This document shows positions 25,650 to 38,635 of a stretch of 64,000 nt of DNA, in pieces. Source of the DNA: Antitrichia curtipendula (Eukaryota > Streptophyta > Bryopsida > Hypnales > Leucodontaceae); NCBI GenBank assembly GCA_951230915.1, contig OX579635.1:12524001-12588000 (forward strand), written 5' to 3'. The notes under the pieces are model-generated. The model worked only from the letters and a program-made list of their open reading frames with translations, had not been told where the DNA came from and did no database searches. Both the position numbers and the translations under genes were made by a program. The stretch's first letter is position 1, and every line of letters begins with the position of its first letter.

Positions 25650-25920
25650 AATCCGTCTCTCAAATTTGTCCATAACTTTTGATTGGATATTCAAAATTCC
25701 AAACGGATTTTTGGAGGTGAAACTTATCTTCACTTACCAACTTCTTTTAGTTCAAAGTTTTTTGAGAAGAATCATTCTACTATGCCTAAATGAGGTCTGA
25801 AATTTCACTTTTAACAAAATTATTTGTTTTTGACTTAACTATGAGTGCTTCACAAACAACAAATTCTAACTTGTTTATCCCACATGATTTGTTCTACCTC
25901 CTACCAACCCATGTGTATAT
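25650..25920. mobile_element. Single arm of the large foldback MITE
   Basis: It follows the right arm of 6-558 in order: 'ctctcaaatttgtccataac', 'ggatttttggaggtgaaa', 'ttaccaacttctttta', 'tctactatgcctaaatgagg', then a CTACCTCCTACCAA end. The other arm is absent. Confidence 0.8.
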
Positions 25921-28900
25921 AAAGAGTGTCTTCTCACTAGAAATCTCAAAATGAGTTATTGATGGCAAATGGTAAGATTACAGTAGTGTATTACTCATTG
26001 GATTTTTAGTGTTTTTGGCAAACTAGATTTGTATGTTTGGTCCTAAAATTAACAAAAGAAAGTGGAGAATATCATAATTTACTGTCACTATCCCGGTACC
26101 GAAGCCTGCATTAATGCTGAGGATGAATTCTGTGGATGAGGACTCCAGAGAGGAAAAGGCAGCTTCTCTGAAGGCTAATGAATGTTATGTTGTCATATAT
26201 TCAACATAGTCCTTTATGAAGTTACAACACCTCATGTGTTGGTTCATGATGCCCTCGAGGATGACAAGGCCATTGAACGACTAGAGTTGCAAGAAGGTAA
26301 AACATTGTGCATGCTCAGAGGATGTTAGTTTGAGGGCTTTGCAGGTCAATGATCAAGTGGTCAACCTTCAACAAGCATCGAAGTAGGACAAAGATAACAA
26401 GCAAACATGAAGAAGGTTTTGCATAGGCAACAATTTATTGTTTTAAAATGACAAATACTCTATGAATGTATGATAAGTTTATATTGATCTAAACCCTAAT
26501 AAACAAAATATTCTTATTTTTATTGTTGAAAATAATAAAATATAATACAAAATTAATTTATAAATTTATAATTATAAAATTAATTTATGTCCAAAATAAC
26601 TCTTTAATTTTCAAAGGTCAAAATTAAATTTTTATTAAAATAGTATAATTGTAGGTGATGCGGGTGAAGGGACACATAAATTAGATGAAGCAATAGTTGT
26701 GGGTGCACTAACTCATCTCACTTCATTTTATGACTACGATATTATTTAATCTTTTGGTTGTTTGGCCTCATGGCTCCATAGCCAAGTTGTGTCTAAGTAA
26801 AACTTCACACCCAATCCACCATATATTTGTCAATACAATAGTTTATATTACCAAAATAGCTAACTAATTCCTACCTAAAGATCATCACTAGAATAATGTT
26901 TAAGGCTTTTAATAAACTAGGTCTTCTTTGCCTTCCTCACTACTAGTGACATCCAAGTGAAGGTTTTAGGATCCCATTTTGGGGTCGAAAGACCTTGGTG
27001 ATGGGAATTTTCACAAGAATAATGGAGCCTAGAAAGCATTAAATTTCTATTGAAAATCATTTTTCATTTATACTCTTCATCTATTTCATTTGTAAATATA
27101 CTTAGAATGTAGAAATTTTTCTTAAATATTGACTAAGAATTTGAAAAAATGAATTTGCATCTTTGGAGTGTTAATTTCTTAATTTTAAAGTGATATGCTA
27201 AAAGAATTTGAACCATGATGTCATACACTTTCATTTAAACCTATAAAAAAAATTTAGATTGTTTAAATATCAATTGCATTAATATAAATTGTTTCACTTT
27301 TTAATCAGAAAATCACAATAATTTCAAATTTTCACAAATATATGTGAAATTTTTACAAATAATAGAAGACGTAATCAAATCTCTAAAATATAAAGGCAAA
27401 AAATAACATTTGTATATACTTGAAAAATTAAGTTTGAAAAAATAAGTATAGACTCATTTGAGGCTTATGAGGTGTAGACTTAACTTGACATGGAAGTTAT
27501 GGTGGACTTTGGATATGTATGGTGACCAATAGCCATTGTTAGATCCTATATTTGTCAATACATAAACCTAAAAGACCCACCCTATGGATAGCTTCAAAAA
27601 CTTTCAACTCTCTCATTTTTTCCTTTTTTAAATTGCAAATACTTCCAGCATTTATTTTCAAAATTAATTGAATCCCAAAGGTATTCATTGATTCCTTCAA
27701 AAAACTTTTCAATTGAAAGGACACTTCATGCACCAATTTTAGTCATGTGGCTTCAAAATTCCATTATTTTTGTTATAACTTTATTTTATCATTTTAGTCT
27801 TGTCTACATTCTACCATTCTAGTCTTTGCTTTAATTTGAGTGGTGGATTTAAATAGACCCTATATACGACAATGTAGAAATTCTAGAGGTCACTTCCAAA
27901 ACATCTAAATGAGTTACAACATGAGGGTTGTCACTAGGATTTTTGAATGAATATGTGCTTCAAAAAAACTATCCAAAGCACTTGTTGCTCTTGAAAACCT
28001 ATGGTGGTTCTATAACTATTTAAGACCATAATGCGCATGAAAGGATAGACAAAAATGATTCCTAAATGTCTCGTGCCACATTCAAGCATCCTAAAAAGGT
28101 CATTCTCCCTCCTATGTCATCAAATAAGAGTTGTAAAAACATTAATAATTATAAAAAAATTGCCAAAAAATATATTAAAAATTCCATCTCTAAAACTTCT
28201 AAAGTTTACAACCTTTACTTCATCTTTTATAGTGCAAAGAGCAATTTAACCATAGTAAAATACTTACAATCTAGAGATGAGTTCATCATCAAAATACTCC
28301 CCTTCAAGAACCAATGTACAAATTTTGATCAATGAACAAACATGCTAAAAGAGAGATTTTTCATCTACTATCAAGTTTTTTGAGATTAATCATGACATAA
28401 TGTTATATAGTTTTACATGCATGGTGGGTCACATGCTTATAATTTCTTGAATAATGCAAGGTACTTAAAATAGAATAATTTATTTATGATTCATGATTTG
28501 CAATAGTGTGTCATAGGTTAAATGTGTCACAACCTTGATTTTGACACATTTTCACAATACATCATGTCACTCCAACCTAAAAAATATAAGACTTAAAACT
28601 TAGTCCACTTCTCCCCTTTCAAACTTCCTACTCTACTTATACAAGACAAATTGTTTTATTTCATCTAAGTCACTACATTATCTTTTGATGTTTTTATCGT
28701 ATAATGTACCTACTCTGCTTGTACCAAATCCAGTGACACTAGTTCCAATTTATGTTATTCCTCTAAACACACATATGTTGTCACTATTTTGTCCTTCAAA
28801 AGACATTTGGAAATTGCATAGGTTCCTTTGCATTCAATTTTGAATGTTTCTTTTGAATTTCTAATGCAAGGTGTGGAAATATTTCTACTTTGCAGGATGT

Positions 28901-30860
28901 TTTTCCCAATTAGATGCTATGATACAAAAAAAATGACTTTATGAAGTTATCAAAAAAGGAAGTAGTTTTGTGTGGTTTGCACTAAATTCTTCTTCTACTT
29001 TTGAAAGTGGGCAAGTATGAAACTAGCATAATAATATAGTATTAAATAAAATATAATCATACAAATATAAATAATAAACAATTTAAAAATATATAAGTAA
29101 GGTAAGCCTTTGTATTTGTATTGCAATTCAATTGTAGCATATTTATAATCTATTGGTAGACATTTCAAAATTTGAAATAAGTATAATTGATAAATATTGG
29201 CACAATAAACTCAAAAAAATTATGGTGTGAACAAAATGATCTACATTGGTGCAAGAATCTCACTTCAAGAGTAGTAAAAGTTTGACGGCCATTTAAATGT
29301 CATTATTATTTATTTTGTGATCCACTTGGCCAAAAAATTTAAAATAATTTATATGTATTTATATTTATTCTACTATGATTTAGAACAATAATTTCAAGAA
29401 ATATATATTTTTTCATTTGTTGAATGCTAAAAAGTACAATTGATTTTGATAATTTATGTCCAAAATGCACCTTGATCCTTTGGGAATTCTAAGTTTCATT
29501 GCCAAAATTTTGGAATGTTGTATACCTTTATTCACAGTAAAACAATAAACATTGTAGAAGTCTCATCAAACATGCTTTACATAGGGAAGTTGGATCCCTT
29601 ACTTTTTAAATACTAATTCCTAAGCGCTTGAGCGACCATATTGTAGTCGCTACTCAACTTTGGGCAACATTTTTGGGCGGAAAAACTAAAATTAAATTAA
29701 AAAATTTCAAACAATAATGGATTTTATTTCAATATTGATATTCAAAACTAAAATGATTAAGGTCAAACAAAAATTATAAGGGAAATAGCACATTAAGGCA
29801 CACATATAAGGGAAATAGCACATTTAGGCACATTTTAGGCCAATTAGATGAAGTTTAGGCACATTAGAGAGTTTTTAGGTTACCAACATTCCAATGGCTA
29901 TGGAACCATGACTGCATATTTAGTGCACATTGTGCACACAAAAAAATTATCACTAAAATGATCATTTTGAAACACTTTTTGTAATGAATTCTTACTAAAC
30001 TAAGAACAAAAAAATTGATATAAATAAACAAAAAAATTGATATAAGTTATGCCATTTTGAAAAAAATATTATTATTATTATAAAAATTTAAGAATTTAGA
30101 AACCCTCTTTTCAAATCTGTTTCAAAATAACTTCAAAATAACTTCCAACTAGAAGTTGAAAGTGAATTAAATCACAAATGAATAGTAAAAAACATATAAG
30201 GTGACTTTTCATACATCTAATCTTTACATTACTAGATAAATTTTCAACCTAATTTTTTGAAAAATCTAATTATAGACTTAAAGAACCCAAAATATAGTTT
30301 GATTTTTTTTAATGTTTTTAATTATGTAGAACTAAATAGAAAATAATTTAAAAATTTTGAGTTGGAAAAATTCTTTTATCTTCCTCCAAGGCTTCAAATA
30401 TAGATGGGTGAATTTTTTGCACTGCACAATGAAAACAAGTCTGATTTCTTACTCCATATATATATAACAAGCCATAAAAGGGCTCCGTTTGATAGATTTA
30501 TATATTTCAAAAATGATCAAAATTTGGGAGTATACATAAACCAACATCTAAATATAGAATCCAAAAAATAAACATTTCATAAAATTTATAATACACAAAA
30601 AGTGTCAAAGTTGTGAAATTTTAAAATTGTCAATTTGCGACAAGCATTTTTTGAGTACCCCTAGCTTGAAAACACCCATTGAACTTCAACAAGTCGACTA
30701 AAGAACCACACACTTAGATTTGTATAGAATAAACGTAAGTGAATATTTTAGTCTTGCTTTGGATATGAGTATTTTGAAGCAATTTTGGGCTTGTATTTTA
30801 GGGGTTAAGATAAAGAGAATTAGAAAAATATTGTAAGGTATTAACATTACATGTTTTTCA
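25921..30860. other. No gene seen; two small tandem repeats
   Basis: At 29775-29834 a 30-bp unit ('aagggaaatagcacatt...') is repeated twice, and at 30008-30048 a ~22-bp 'caaaaaaattgatataa' unit is repeated twice. Positions 26090-26400 are less AT-rich and may be a decayed coding fragment of unknown type. The rest is AT-rich. Confidence 0.45.
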
Positions 30861-31120
30861 GGCCCTGTGGAAGGCTGCGAGTTCCCCAGGGTTCCCAGAC
30901 TCTGGAACTGTCTGGAACTGCGCCGCAGCAGCTGCGTGACATGGCAGAGGGACTGCCACGTCATATAAAAAAAAATTCAAAAGAAAAAAAAAAATTTGTT
31001 CATTTTGTTTTTTCATTTTTCCATTTTAAGATTTTTTTATTTTTATATTTTTTTAAAAGAAAAAAAATTCTAACAGCAGCCGTTCTTTTACTGTCGGGGA
31101 ACAGCGTTGGGTATAGGCCC
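30861..31120. mobile_element. Possible element with GC-rich ends and AT-rich core
   Basis: Two GC-rich segments (30861-30950 and 31073-31125) flank a homopolymer-rich core. The left GGCCCTGTGGAAGGCTGC and the reverse complement of the right share spaced matches, including GTTCCCC. A clear target duplication is not visible. Confidence 0.35.
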
Positions 31121-31322
31121 GAAACGGCCCTCTAGACCCCCGAAACACATCTTATGATAAATTTTAAAATAATAAAAATTTAATTATAATGAATTCATTA
31201 TTAAAGTATTGTCATTGGATTTGTTATTAAAAAAAAAATTCATTAGATTTTGATTTTATCATTTGATTTTGTTTTTGAAAAATTGACTTGAAAGGTTTGT
31301 GTCTCTATTGTCAAAGTCAATA

Positions 31323-31715
31323 AGGTAGACGCATCCAACTATGTCATTTTTTTATTCCACCATCTACATTTGAACCTTGAATGGCCACCCACTTTCACCC
31401 AAAATGGCTATAAGATTTCCAAGAGCAACCAATGCAAGGAGTTGAAAAGTCTCGTGAAAAGTTCTTTGAAGCAACCAATGAGAGTTGAAACATTTCATGC
31501 TCCAAGGATGGTCATCCTTAGGGAAGCCTAGTGGTGTGAGTAGGTATTCTACATTTTCAACTTTGAAATCTCATAAACTATTGTGAGTGTCATAAAGTGA
31601 CGAAACAACTTGGGGTTGATTTTTTCTCAAGAACTCTAGTATTCTTATATAAGACTCTAATATTCTTATATCTATTAGGCACAAAAGAAAATGACATTTT
31701 TGGATCTTTCTACCT
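31323..31715. mobile_element. TA-flanked MITE with AGGTAGACGCATCC ends
   Basis: The left AGGTAGACGCATCCAA pairs with the reverse complement of the right, AGGTAGAAAGATCCAA, and TA lies on both sides. The ends resemble those of 51552-51899. Confidence 0.65.
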
Positions 31716-31744
31716 TAGCACATACTAATGGCATAACTTCCATG

Positions 31745-31858
31745 TAGAGTCAAGGCTAGTGAAGTCCACCGATCAACAGTAGAATGAAAACTCTACAAAA
31801 AACAAACTCCCATTCCACCATTGATCAGTGGACTTCATTAGCCCCAACTCCACATAGA
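31745..31858. repeat. Inverted repeat hairpin, ~114 bp
   Basis: The arms around 'aatgaagtccaccgatcaa' and 'ttgatcagtggacttcatt' pair over about 45 bases with a short A-rich loop. No gene is associated. Confidence 0.7.
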
Positions 31859-32071
31859 AACCAGTCCTAATTCATAGAGGTAAATTTTGTATTGAGTGAG
31901 GTAGGGTGGATCAGTGGAGGTGTTTTGAAAACCAAGGGCCGTTTAGTGTGAGACTAGGTGGGGATGCTCTTGCAACTGACTATCTACAAAAGAGAATATA
32001 ACACATCCTTAATCTCAAAAACAAAACAAAACAAAACATGCTGATTGTTCCCCCCAAACAAAACAAAAAAC

Positions 32072-32470
32072 TTAAAAATAGGGGATTGCCAAGAAAGTGG
32101 ACATAAAATTCCTTGGCTCTGAATAGTGAGTGTCCATAGGCTGACAAATAAAGGGCATGGAATTCTCATCAAGTGAGGAAAACATAGGCGTCATATCTGT
32201 CCGCGAAACATCTGCGCTCTTTCTCCTATTGAGCATAAAAGGATCTAACTTGTATATCCATTCCTCAAACTTCGCGCCTGCCAAATATGGGCCAGTGCCA
32301 CCGGAATGTTCTAAAATTATGTCTGGAATTGAGAGGGCCTGGGTTTCCGAAATACCAAGAAATTGGGTGTTGCCAAGCGGACCGGAGATCAAGGATTTGT
32401 TCAGTCATGGCATCCCCCATAATTCTTGCCATTGTTCAAATATTGTTCGTTGTTTCCTTCAATGAACGGA
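32072..32470. other. Coding-like fragment of unknown origin
   Basis: Base composition is more balanced here, and a 106-codon frame (minus) and a 102-codon frame (plus) overlap. I recognise neither. It may be a captured gene piece inside a transposon, since it directly precedes the CCGG motif cluster. Confidence 0.3.
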
Positions 32471-32665
32471 AAAAACCGGCAGCTAGTGCAAAGTTAGCCG
32501 GAGGAATTCGGGAAAAAACCGGTTGCAATTTAAAAACATCGGCAAAAAACCGGTGAAAAAAACTATAAAATTTCTATTTTCAGTAAAAAAATAGAGGAAA
32601 TAACCGGACACATTTCTTCAAAAACCGGTTCAGTGTGAGAATTGAAGGAAATTAGCCGGTAAAAC
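32466..32665. repeat. Cluster of CCGG-centred motifs
   Basis: Nine CCGG sites in about 180 bases, mostly AACCGG, AGCCGG or ACCGGT, lie in an otherwise A/T-rich stretch. Clustered short motifs near an end are typical of subterminal transposase binding sites, but no element boundaries are visible. Confidence 0.6.
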
Positions 32666-32806
32666 TCGAAAATTTTCCCGAACACTGGTTTCCTTTTTCC
32701 TACCTTGGAATAGGAGGATCCTTCTCATCAGGGCCCAATGGCACTGGAAATTGGAAACAACATTAATAAGAGTAAAAATATGATTGCTCTTGATGCTGCA
32801 ATTGAA

Positions 32807-33285
32807 GGCCGGGCGTGGAATGACCCCGGCACTAGGTCATTCCAGGCCAGGGAGGATTGACCCCTGTATTGCCGCGTCCAAGGGTAAATGTAAAAATTGT
32901 CCCCTAATTTGTGCCGCTTAAATTTTTTATTTCATCATGCCCCTGAGCGAATTTGGGGCCTCTAAGATCAAATATGAATTCAGAACTTGAAAATTCAATC
33001 ATATGCGGCAAATAAAAAATTTCAGTGTTTTGTGCAGTGGTAAAACACGGGGCAATACAGCCGGGTCAACCCTCCCATGCCGTCATTCATTCCAAGGGTG
33101 CATGTAAAATAAAAGACCCCCTATTTTGAACTTGGTTGAGTTTCTCTTCTACATGTTTTGTAGCTAATTTGGGGCCTCTCATTGCAAATATGAATTCAAA
33201 ATTTGCATATTTTATCATGAGTGGAAAATTTAAAAATTTAACGTCTTCCCTCGGACACGAGCGAGGGGGGCAGTTCACCCCGGCC
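32807..33285. mobile_element. GGCC-ended MITE interrupted by a relative
   Basis: The outer element starts GGCCGGGCGTGGAATG and ends CACCCCGGCC, flanked by AATTGAA on both sides (7 bp, or 8 bp if one terminal C is counted in the duplication). An inner copy at 32845-33081 splits it. The rejoined length is about 230 bp, which matches the intact family size. Confidence 0.85.
32845..33081. mobile_element. Inner GGCC-ended MITE
   Basis: This close relative of 8052-8301 sits inside another family member. The left flank is GTCATTCCA (32836-32844). The right flank starts GTCATTC and reaches CCA after four extra bases, so the 9-bp duplication is still readable. Confidence 0.88.
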
Positions 33286-33309
33286 AATTGAACGATGCAA
33301 TGAATAAAG

Positions 33310-33480
33310 TAGGGCTACTCATGCCTGCTCACTTAAAACAATTATGAGACAAATCATAAGCAGTATGAGGCAATGCAAATTTTCCCATGCCAAAAGATAG
33401 GAAATATAGGGACTGCAATTTTTTTATAATTTTATTCCCCAAATTGAAATTACTATGAATTTTGGGAGCCAAATAGCACT
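33310..33480. repeat. Partial copy of the 1041-1463 MITE
   Basis: It shares 'agcagtatgaggcaatgca'-type and 'ggactgcaattttttt' phrases with 1090-1230 in the same order. Confidence 0.55.
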
Positions 33481-33566
33481 CCAAAACCATAGCCAATGTC
33501 TAGACTCTTCCAATTTTTGAATAATCCTACCGTAACTTAACGGGAGGTAAATTTGTTTCACCCATA

Positions 33567-33838
33567 AGGTAGGTACACCCAAACCTGCCACTTCTTGCTA
33601 CTGAGCCTAGTTACTATTATTAGACTGGTCAAATTTTCACGTGCTCTTGTAGGCAAGTGAAAGGAGGTTCCAACGCACTAGAGAACATGGCATTTGGATA
33701 TTGTATGCAAAAGTTATTAAGGAACAAAGTTTGATTCTAAATGCGTTTCTTCCACATAGGTACAGAACTGATTTTGAAGATGTACACACAGTATAGATGG
33801 CGGTTTAAGGTCAGTGGCACATTTGGGTGTGCCTACCT
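33567..33838. mobile_element. TA-flanked MITE with AGGTAGGTACACCC ends
   Basis: The ends AGGTAGGTACACCCAAA and TTTGGGTGTGCCTACCT are inverted, with TA on each side. The 272-bp interior has the dispersed repeat also seen at 850-1030, 40000-40135 and 61890-62060. Confidence 0.8.
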
Positions 33839-34195
33839 TAATATCTAATGCCAACTAGATGTAGCATTCATTATCTTCAAAGTCAAATTTCATCAAGTTA
33901 GAAATTTCTACAATGGTGGTGATGCTACACATGTACATGTAACATTCATTGACTTAATCCTGGAACAACGTGGGGGGTGACCTTAGAAATCATGCATTGT
34001 GTAACCATGAGAGTCATTGTAATAAAAAAAAATTCAAAAGTACTCATTGGAAGTCAAGCTATTGTAGATGTTCTCCACTTTCTACAAAAAATTCCAAGGA
34101 TGAATAGTTGTAATTTTGTCCTACATTGGAGAATTCCTTGTCCGCAGCATTCTTCCTGAGTTAATCCTTAAAGGATTCATTTTTCACACATACAT

Positions 34196-34920
34196 TAACC
34201 CCTGAGCGTCCAGCCCATGTTCACAAAAATCCAAACCCTCCTAAGGTAAAACAGCCCATTACGGACTCCTAGGAATGCCCCCATTATGGTTTTCTTTTAA
34301 TGAATCATGATTTTCTTCCGGTGAATTAAATCTATGCCACAATCAATGGGTTAGGTAACTGGAATAGAGTAATTAGTAACCACAATAGGAACTTCCAGCT
34401 TTTTAGTGTTAATTCATTGTAGGATGTGATTTTTTCAGGCCTTCTATTTTAGAAAATATTGTGACCGCAATAGGCGAGTTAGATGAGTGTTATAGATATA
34501 GTTTTTGTTGGTTTTGGGGTAGTGTACAGGCTCTTTTAGCCATGATGGGCAGAACACTTCAGAAATTTATAACAAATTCACACTTTATCAAAAAAATATA
34601 ATTTCAATTGCTCTCATTATTTCTATCACTTGTGTTTGTGTGAGAAAAAAATAAAAAAAATCCAGTAATGACATAAGGGCAAACCCCCCATTTGGTCCGT
34701 AATGGGCTATTTTACCTTATACCTATTCCAATTAAATTATCACCTAAGAAAAGATCCATAGTAATTGACGATACCGATTGGTAGTAGAGATATGTCTGGA
34801 GATACAAGGAAAGAGACGCGTCCTTTGACCGTACCATTGAAAAGATTATAAGAGTCAAACAAGGACATCTTTCAAAAATGGAGAGGCCATATTTTGGCCC
34901 ATGGGGTGCTCAGGGGTTAA
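34196..34920. mobile_element. TTAACCCC-ended element, interrupted
   Basis: TTAACCCCTGAGCG at the left and TGCTCAGGGGTTAA at the right are inverted, and 'cagcccatg' and 'cccatgggg' continue the match. ACA follows and precedes the ends, a possible 3-bp duplication. A TA-type element (34244-34717) is inserted inside, leaving only about 250 bp of outer sequence. Confidence 0.75.
34244..34717. mobile_element. TA-flanked element with AGGTAAAACAGCCC ends
   Basis: The inverted ends AGGTAAAACAGCCCATTA and TAATGGGCTATTTTACCT are flanked by TA. Its interior, including the 'gtttttgttggttttggggt' region, matches the two copies at 45176 and 46060. It is 474 bp and non-coding. Confidence 0.88.
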
Positions 34921-37900
34921 ACAATAAACGTCCGTTGCATTGTTTAAAGAAGGTGGCAATGGACATTGTTGAATGTATAAGGAGATTACCTTGATGGATT
35001 CTTATGGACATGTATGATCCATCAATAAAAAATAAATAAAGTCTAAGTAGTTTTCTTTGTTTTAAAATATATTACAAAGTGACAAAACTAAGTACAAAGT
35101 TGAAACATTTTCGTTCAAACAACCATACCATAAGCATCAATTGACAAAATCCAAAAGGAGATATACAAAATTGTAGCGTGCAACATACTACATGTTACCA
35201 TGCAAGTTTGAAGAAAAAAATAATTGTGATTTGAAAAAAAACTAATGTCAAAGTTATTCATGTCTAAAACTCAATTTTGTTTAACATAATTTGGAATTAT
35301 TTTATTTTTTGGCTATTTTTTCTTTAAATTCCAAAAAAATAAATTTATACATCATTTCAGATTGTTGTACACAAAAATTGAAGGAAATTAACATTTATAA
35401 AATTTAAAATATTAACAATTTGACAAGCATGCAAATGATGTTCGTTCTTATAATATTTGAATTTTTTTTTGAATTGAGAGCATGGGATAGCATTAGCCAT
35501 TGTAGAGAGTACATGCTGCAATATGTACCATTGTTACATCTTAATGCCCTTGCATTTGAAATATTTGTTGAATTGGGCAATGTGTTCAATTATATTTCAC
35601 AGCCGTATAGTGTATTTTTAGGTTCATTATTTTGGTCTAAAGACTAGTGTTCATGATGCATAAAATTTATTTTAAATTTATTTAAAAAAAAAGTAAATTA
35701 TTGTTGTCAATATTGTCAAAAAAATGCCAATTTTAGGAAGGTTAATGTAATTTTTGGCATTTTTCAACTTTTTGACATTATTGACAATGCCAATTTATTT
35801 ATTGACAATGACAATGGCATTTAGGGGTTCAAACCAAGGAAACAAGCCCTCAAATAACTTTATACAATTCTAAGCAATCAATAAATTAAACAATAAATAC
35901 TCAATTATTTGAATAAGAGAACATGAAATTTTCTTCAATTTTTTATGATAGTATGACTCACATTCTAGACTAAAGTGATAAAGCTATTTTCATTTATAAG
36001 TATGCATATGGAAGGAATCTTTGAAATGAAGATGAACTCTAAAACCTACACTCTAAACCATTAGTATGGACTCAACCTAACAATGAATAGTAGATATGAT
36101 TCTAAATGTTATTCTTCTTAAAAATCAAGAACTCTTTTTAATACAATTTTACACCAATGTATCAATACATATTACAATTTAAAGGTGCATGTATGTATTT
36201 TGAAAATGAAGTATATGTATTCCCCAATATTAACAAAAATGATACTTCTAAAGGATGGTTTAAAGTAATGACATCTAAAATTGTTTTTAAAAAGCATTTG
36301 AACACAATTCTTAGAATTAAATTGCTTTAATTTGTATTGGGACTTGTTGGGAGTCAAAAGTAGTTTCTAAGTTCTTTTGGAATGCATTTCTTGTACAATG
36401 TATCAATAAACTATGAATTCTCAAAATGCTAAAAAAGTTCACTCGAAATCGTTCCTAGATTCTTATGAATAGAAGTTGTTCATTGCATATAGGAATTTGT
36501 ACAAGTTGTTTTTAGAAATGGTACCAAAGCCAAAGGTCACCTTTGGTATATACTCTTCAAATAATTAATTATCCCCTAAAGAATGGATGTTGTTTTGGAA
36601 GAGAAGTTCAAAACTACCAATTTTTGATGCATTTTCTAAAATCAAAATCACATTTTTTTAAAATTCCAGTTGTACAAATGTTTATCAAGAAAATAAGTCA
36701 ATGTGTGGAAAATTTTTAGCCCATTTTTGTCCACATGGATTGAAAGATTATAACGTTTGAAGTATCATAAACAACACTTTTTTATTCTTGCAAAATGTGG
36801 GCAAGAGACTTTGAGCCCTCTTGGAGTAAAATTCTTGCTCTAGACAAAAATGGAGATTTTCAACATTCATAAGTATATGATGTTAGGTCTACTCATGAAA
36901 AAATTTAGAAGCAATTTATGAAATCTAGCTTATCCTAAATTACCTTGCAATGCAAGGAGGTTAAGTGAATTGGTAGTGTACTATCTATTTTTTTTTTTTA
37001 ATGATTTTCTTGTGCAAATGGTAAAAATTTAGAGACAAACATTTTGAAATTTGTGAGAAAGTTCTCAAGAACTTTGACTTCACATATTGCAAGATAATAG
37101 GGCTTGAAGTTAAAAGAAAATGTTGTTTTTTTCTCAAAATTGCCGTGACATTCCTAACAAAGTTTGACACTTCTTGGAATGTGATTTGAGAACTAAAATT
37201 TGTTTTTTGGGGGAAAATTTTATGCCATAATTTATTAGTTTCATACATGCTAAATTTCAAAAGTTAATGTTTTTTTTAGCAAAAGATGCCCTAGGATGCC
37301 CAAATTGTCTGGGTTGCCCTAAAAGTTAAGGGCAACATAACTTTTGATTTGGAGACATGATCCAAAAGAAAATTATATTTCCACGAGTGAGGTAGATGTT
37401 TACAACTTGAATAAATTTTTTGCAAATATCCGACCAAATTTGACTTTGTAAGAGCCTACCTAGATTTTCAATTGTCCATTCAACCAACAATCGTCCTTTG
37501 GGAATTAAAATTGGAAGTATTGGTTTGGCAATTTATTTTTTATTAATAATTTATATTGTAATAATTTAAATAGTTTTCTTTGACTTTCGGCAATCCTTCA
37601 AATGATCTTGGAAAATGGACAGTTTTCTTCATTGCATAGGAAAGTGATAGTCATGGCTTTCAATGAACTCATTACTTTTCAGAGTGTCTTTGAAATAAAG
37701 TTAGAAGAATGGATTTGGATTTTTCTATGTAGTGAACATGTCTTGGAATCAAGTTCTATGGGTATCTTTTTCAATATTTGACTTTTTTAATCTGAAATTT
37801 TTCTTTAATTCAGCAAAGTAGCTTATTAATTTTCAAAACCATTTGGCTTCAAACATTCTAACTATTTTTTTGTTATAGGTGACCTTAGTAATCAATTCAA

Positions 37901-38296
37901 GGTTGTTAGAATATAACCTTGTAGCTTTTTATTCACTTTATTCCCAAATCCATGGTGGAATTAGCAACTAACAATAGTTGAACTCGCATGAAATTGGTGG
38001 CAACAACCCTAATAGTGGAGCTAAGATCAAAATAGAGGCCCAACCAATTGGCTACTATTACTTAGTATCAAAAGAACCTCCTTTCCAAAGTAGAGAATGC
38101 ATAATATAAGAGCATCCCATCCCTTTCATGAAGAAATTGCCTTGCCAAATGGGCTTTGGAGAGGCTCAACTATCCTTCCAAGCTCCACCAACAAAGTAGT
38201 TTTTAATCCTTTCTCTCTATATCTCCTTGAAAGCTTTGCACTCTCATTGGTGGTAGTTCAAAAAGTGTTACACAAAAATATAGTTAGCCAAACAAA
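34921..38296. other. No gene seen
   Basis: AT-rich sequence. A 'ttgacatt'/'attgacaat' palindromic stretch lies at 35700-35825. No recognisable gene or element. Confidence 0.4.
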
Positions 38297-38635
38297 GAGA
38301 TGGAAGGACACATCAGGATAGAGGGTTGAGGGCTCATTTTACAAAGGGAGACAAGTCTCTTTTTTTCCTTGGGCATGTCTGTGGTCGGGAAGACCACCTT
38401 AGCCATAGATTGGGCTAGGCCCCTTCTTCGTGTCACAAAAACATAGCCACACATGCAAAGAGATTGGGAGGGTTTGTCAAGATGGAGGCTAGAGGGCTCA
38501 ATTTTCAAAGGCCCGTTCCTTTTTTCCTTGGGAGTGTCTATGGTTGGGGGAGATGCCGGGCTCACCATAGTTGGGCCGGTCCGGCTATGATGATCAGGTT
38601 GGTCCGGTCCGGGCCCCTTCCCCGTGAAAGAGTGG
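38297..38635. repeat. Two tandem copies of a ~165-bp unit
   Basis: Unit 1 (about 38297-38432) and unit 2 (about 38460-38632) share, in order, 'gagggctca', 'ttttttccttggg', 'gtctatggt' or its variant, 'gggctagg'/'gggccgg', and 'ccccttcttcgtg'/'ccccttccccgtg'. The second has gained extra CCGG-containing sequence. Confidence 0.7.

Noticed and set aside
28055..28335. 89-codon Lys/Asn-rich frame
   Set aside because: The composition reflects AT-rich DNA; it overlaps another frame on the same strand and shows no motif.
36955..36995. tRNA-like A box ('gttaagtgaattggtagtg')
   Set aside because: No matching B box or acceptor stem follows; a T run comes directly after.
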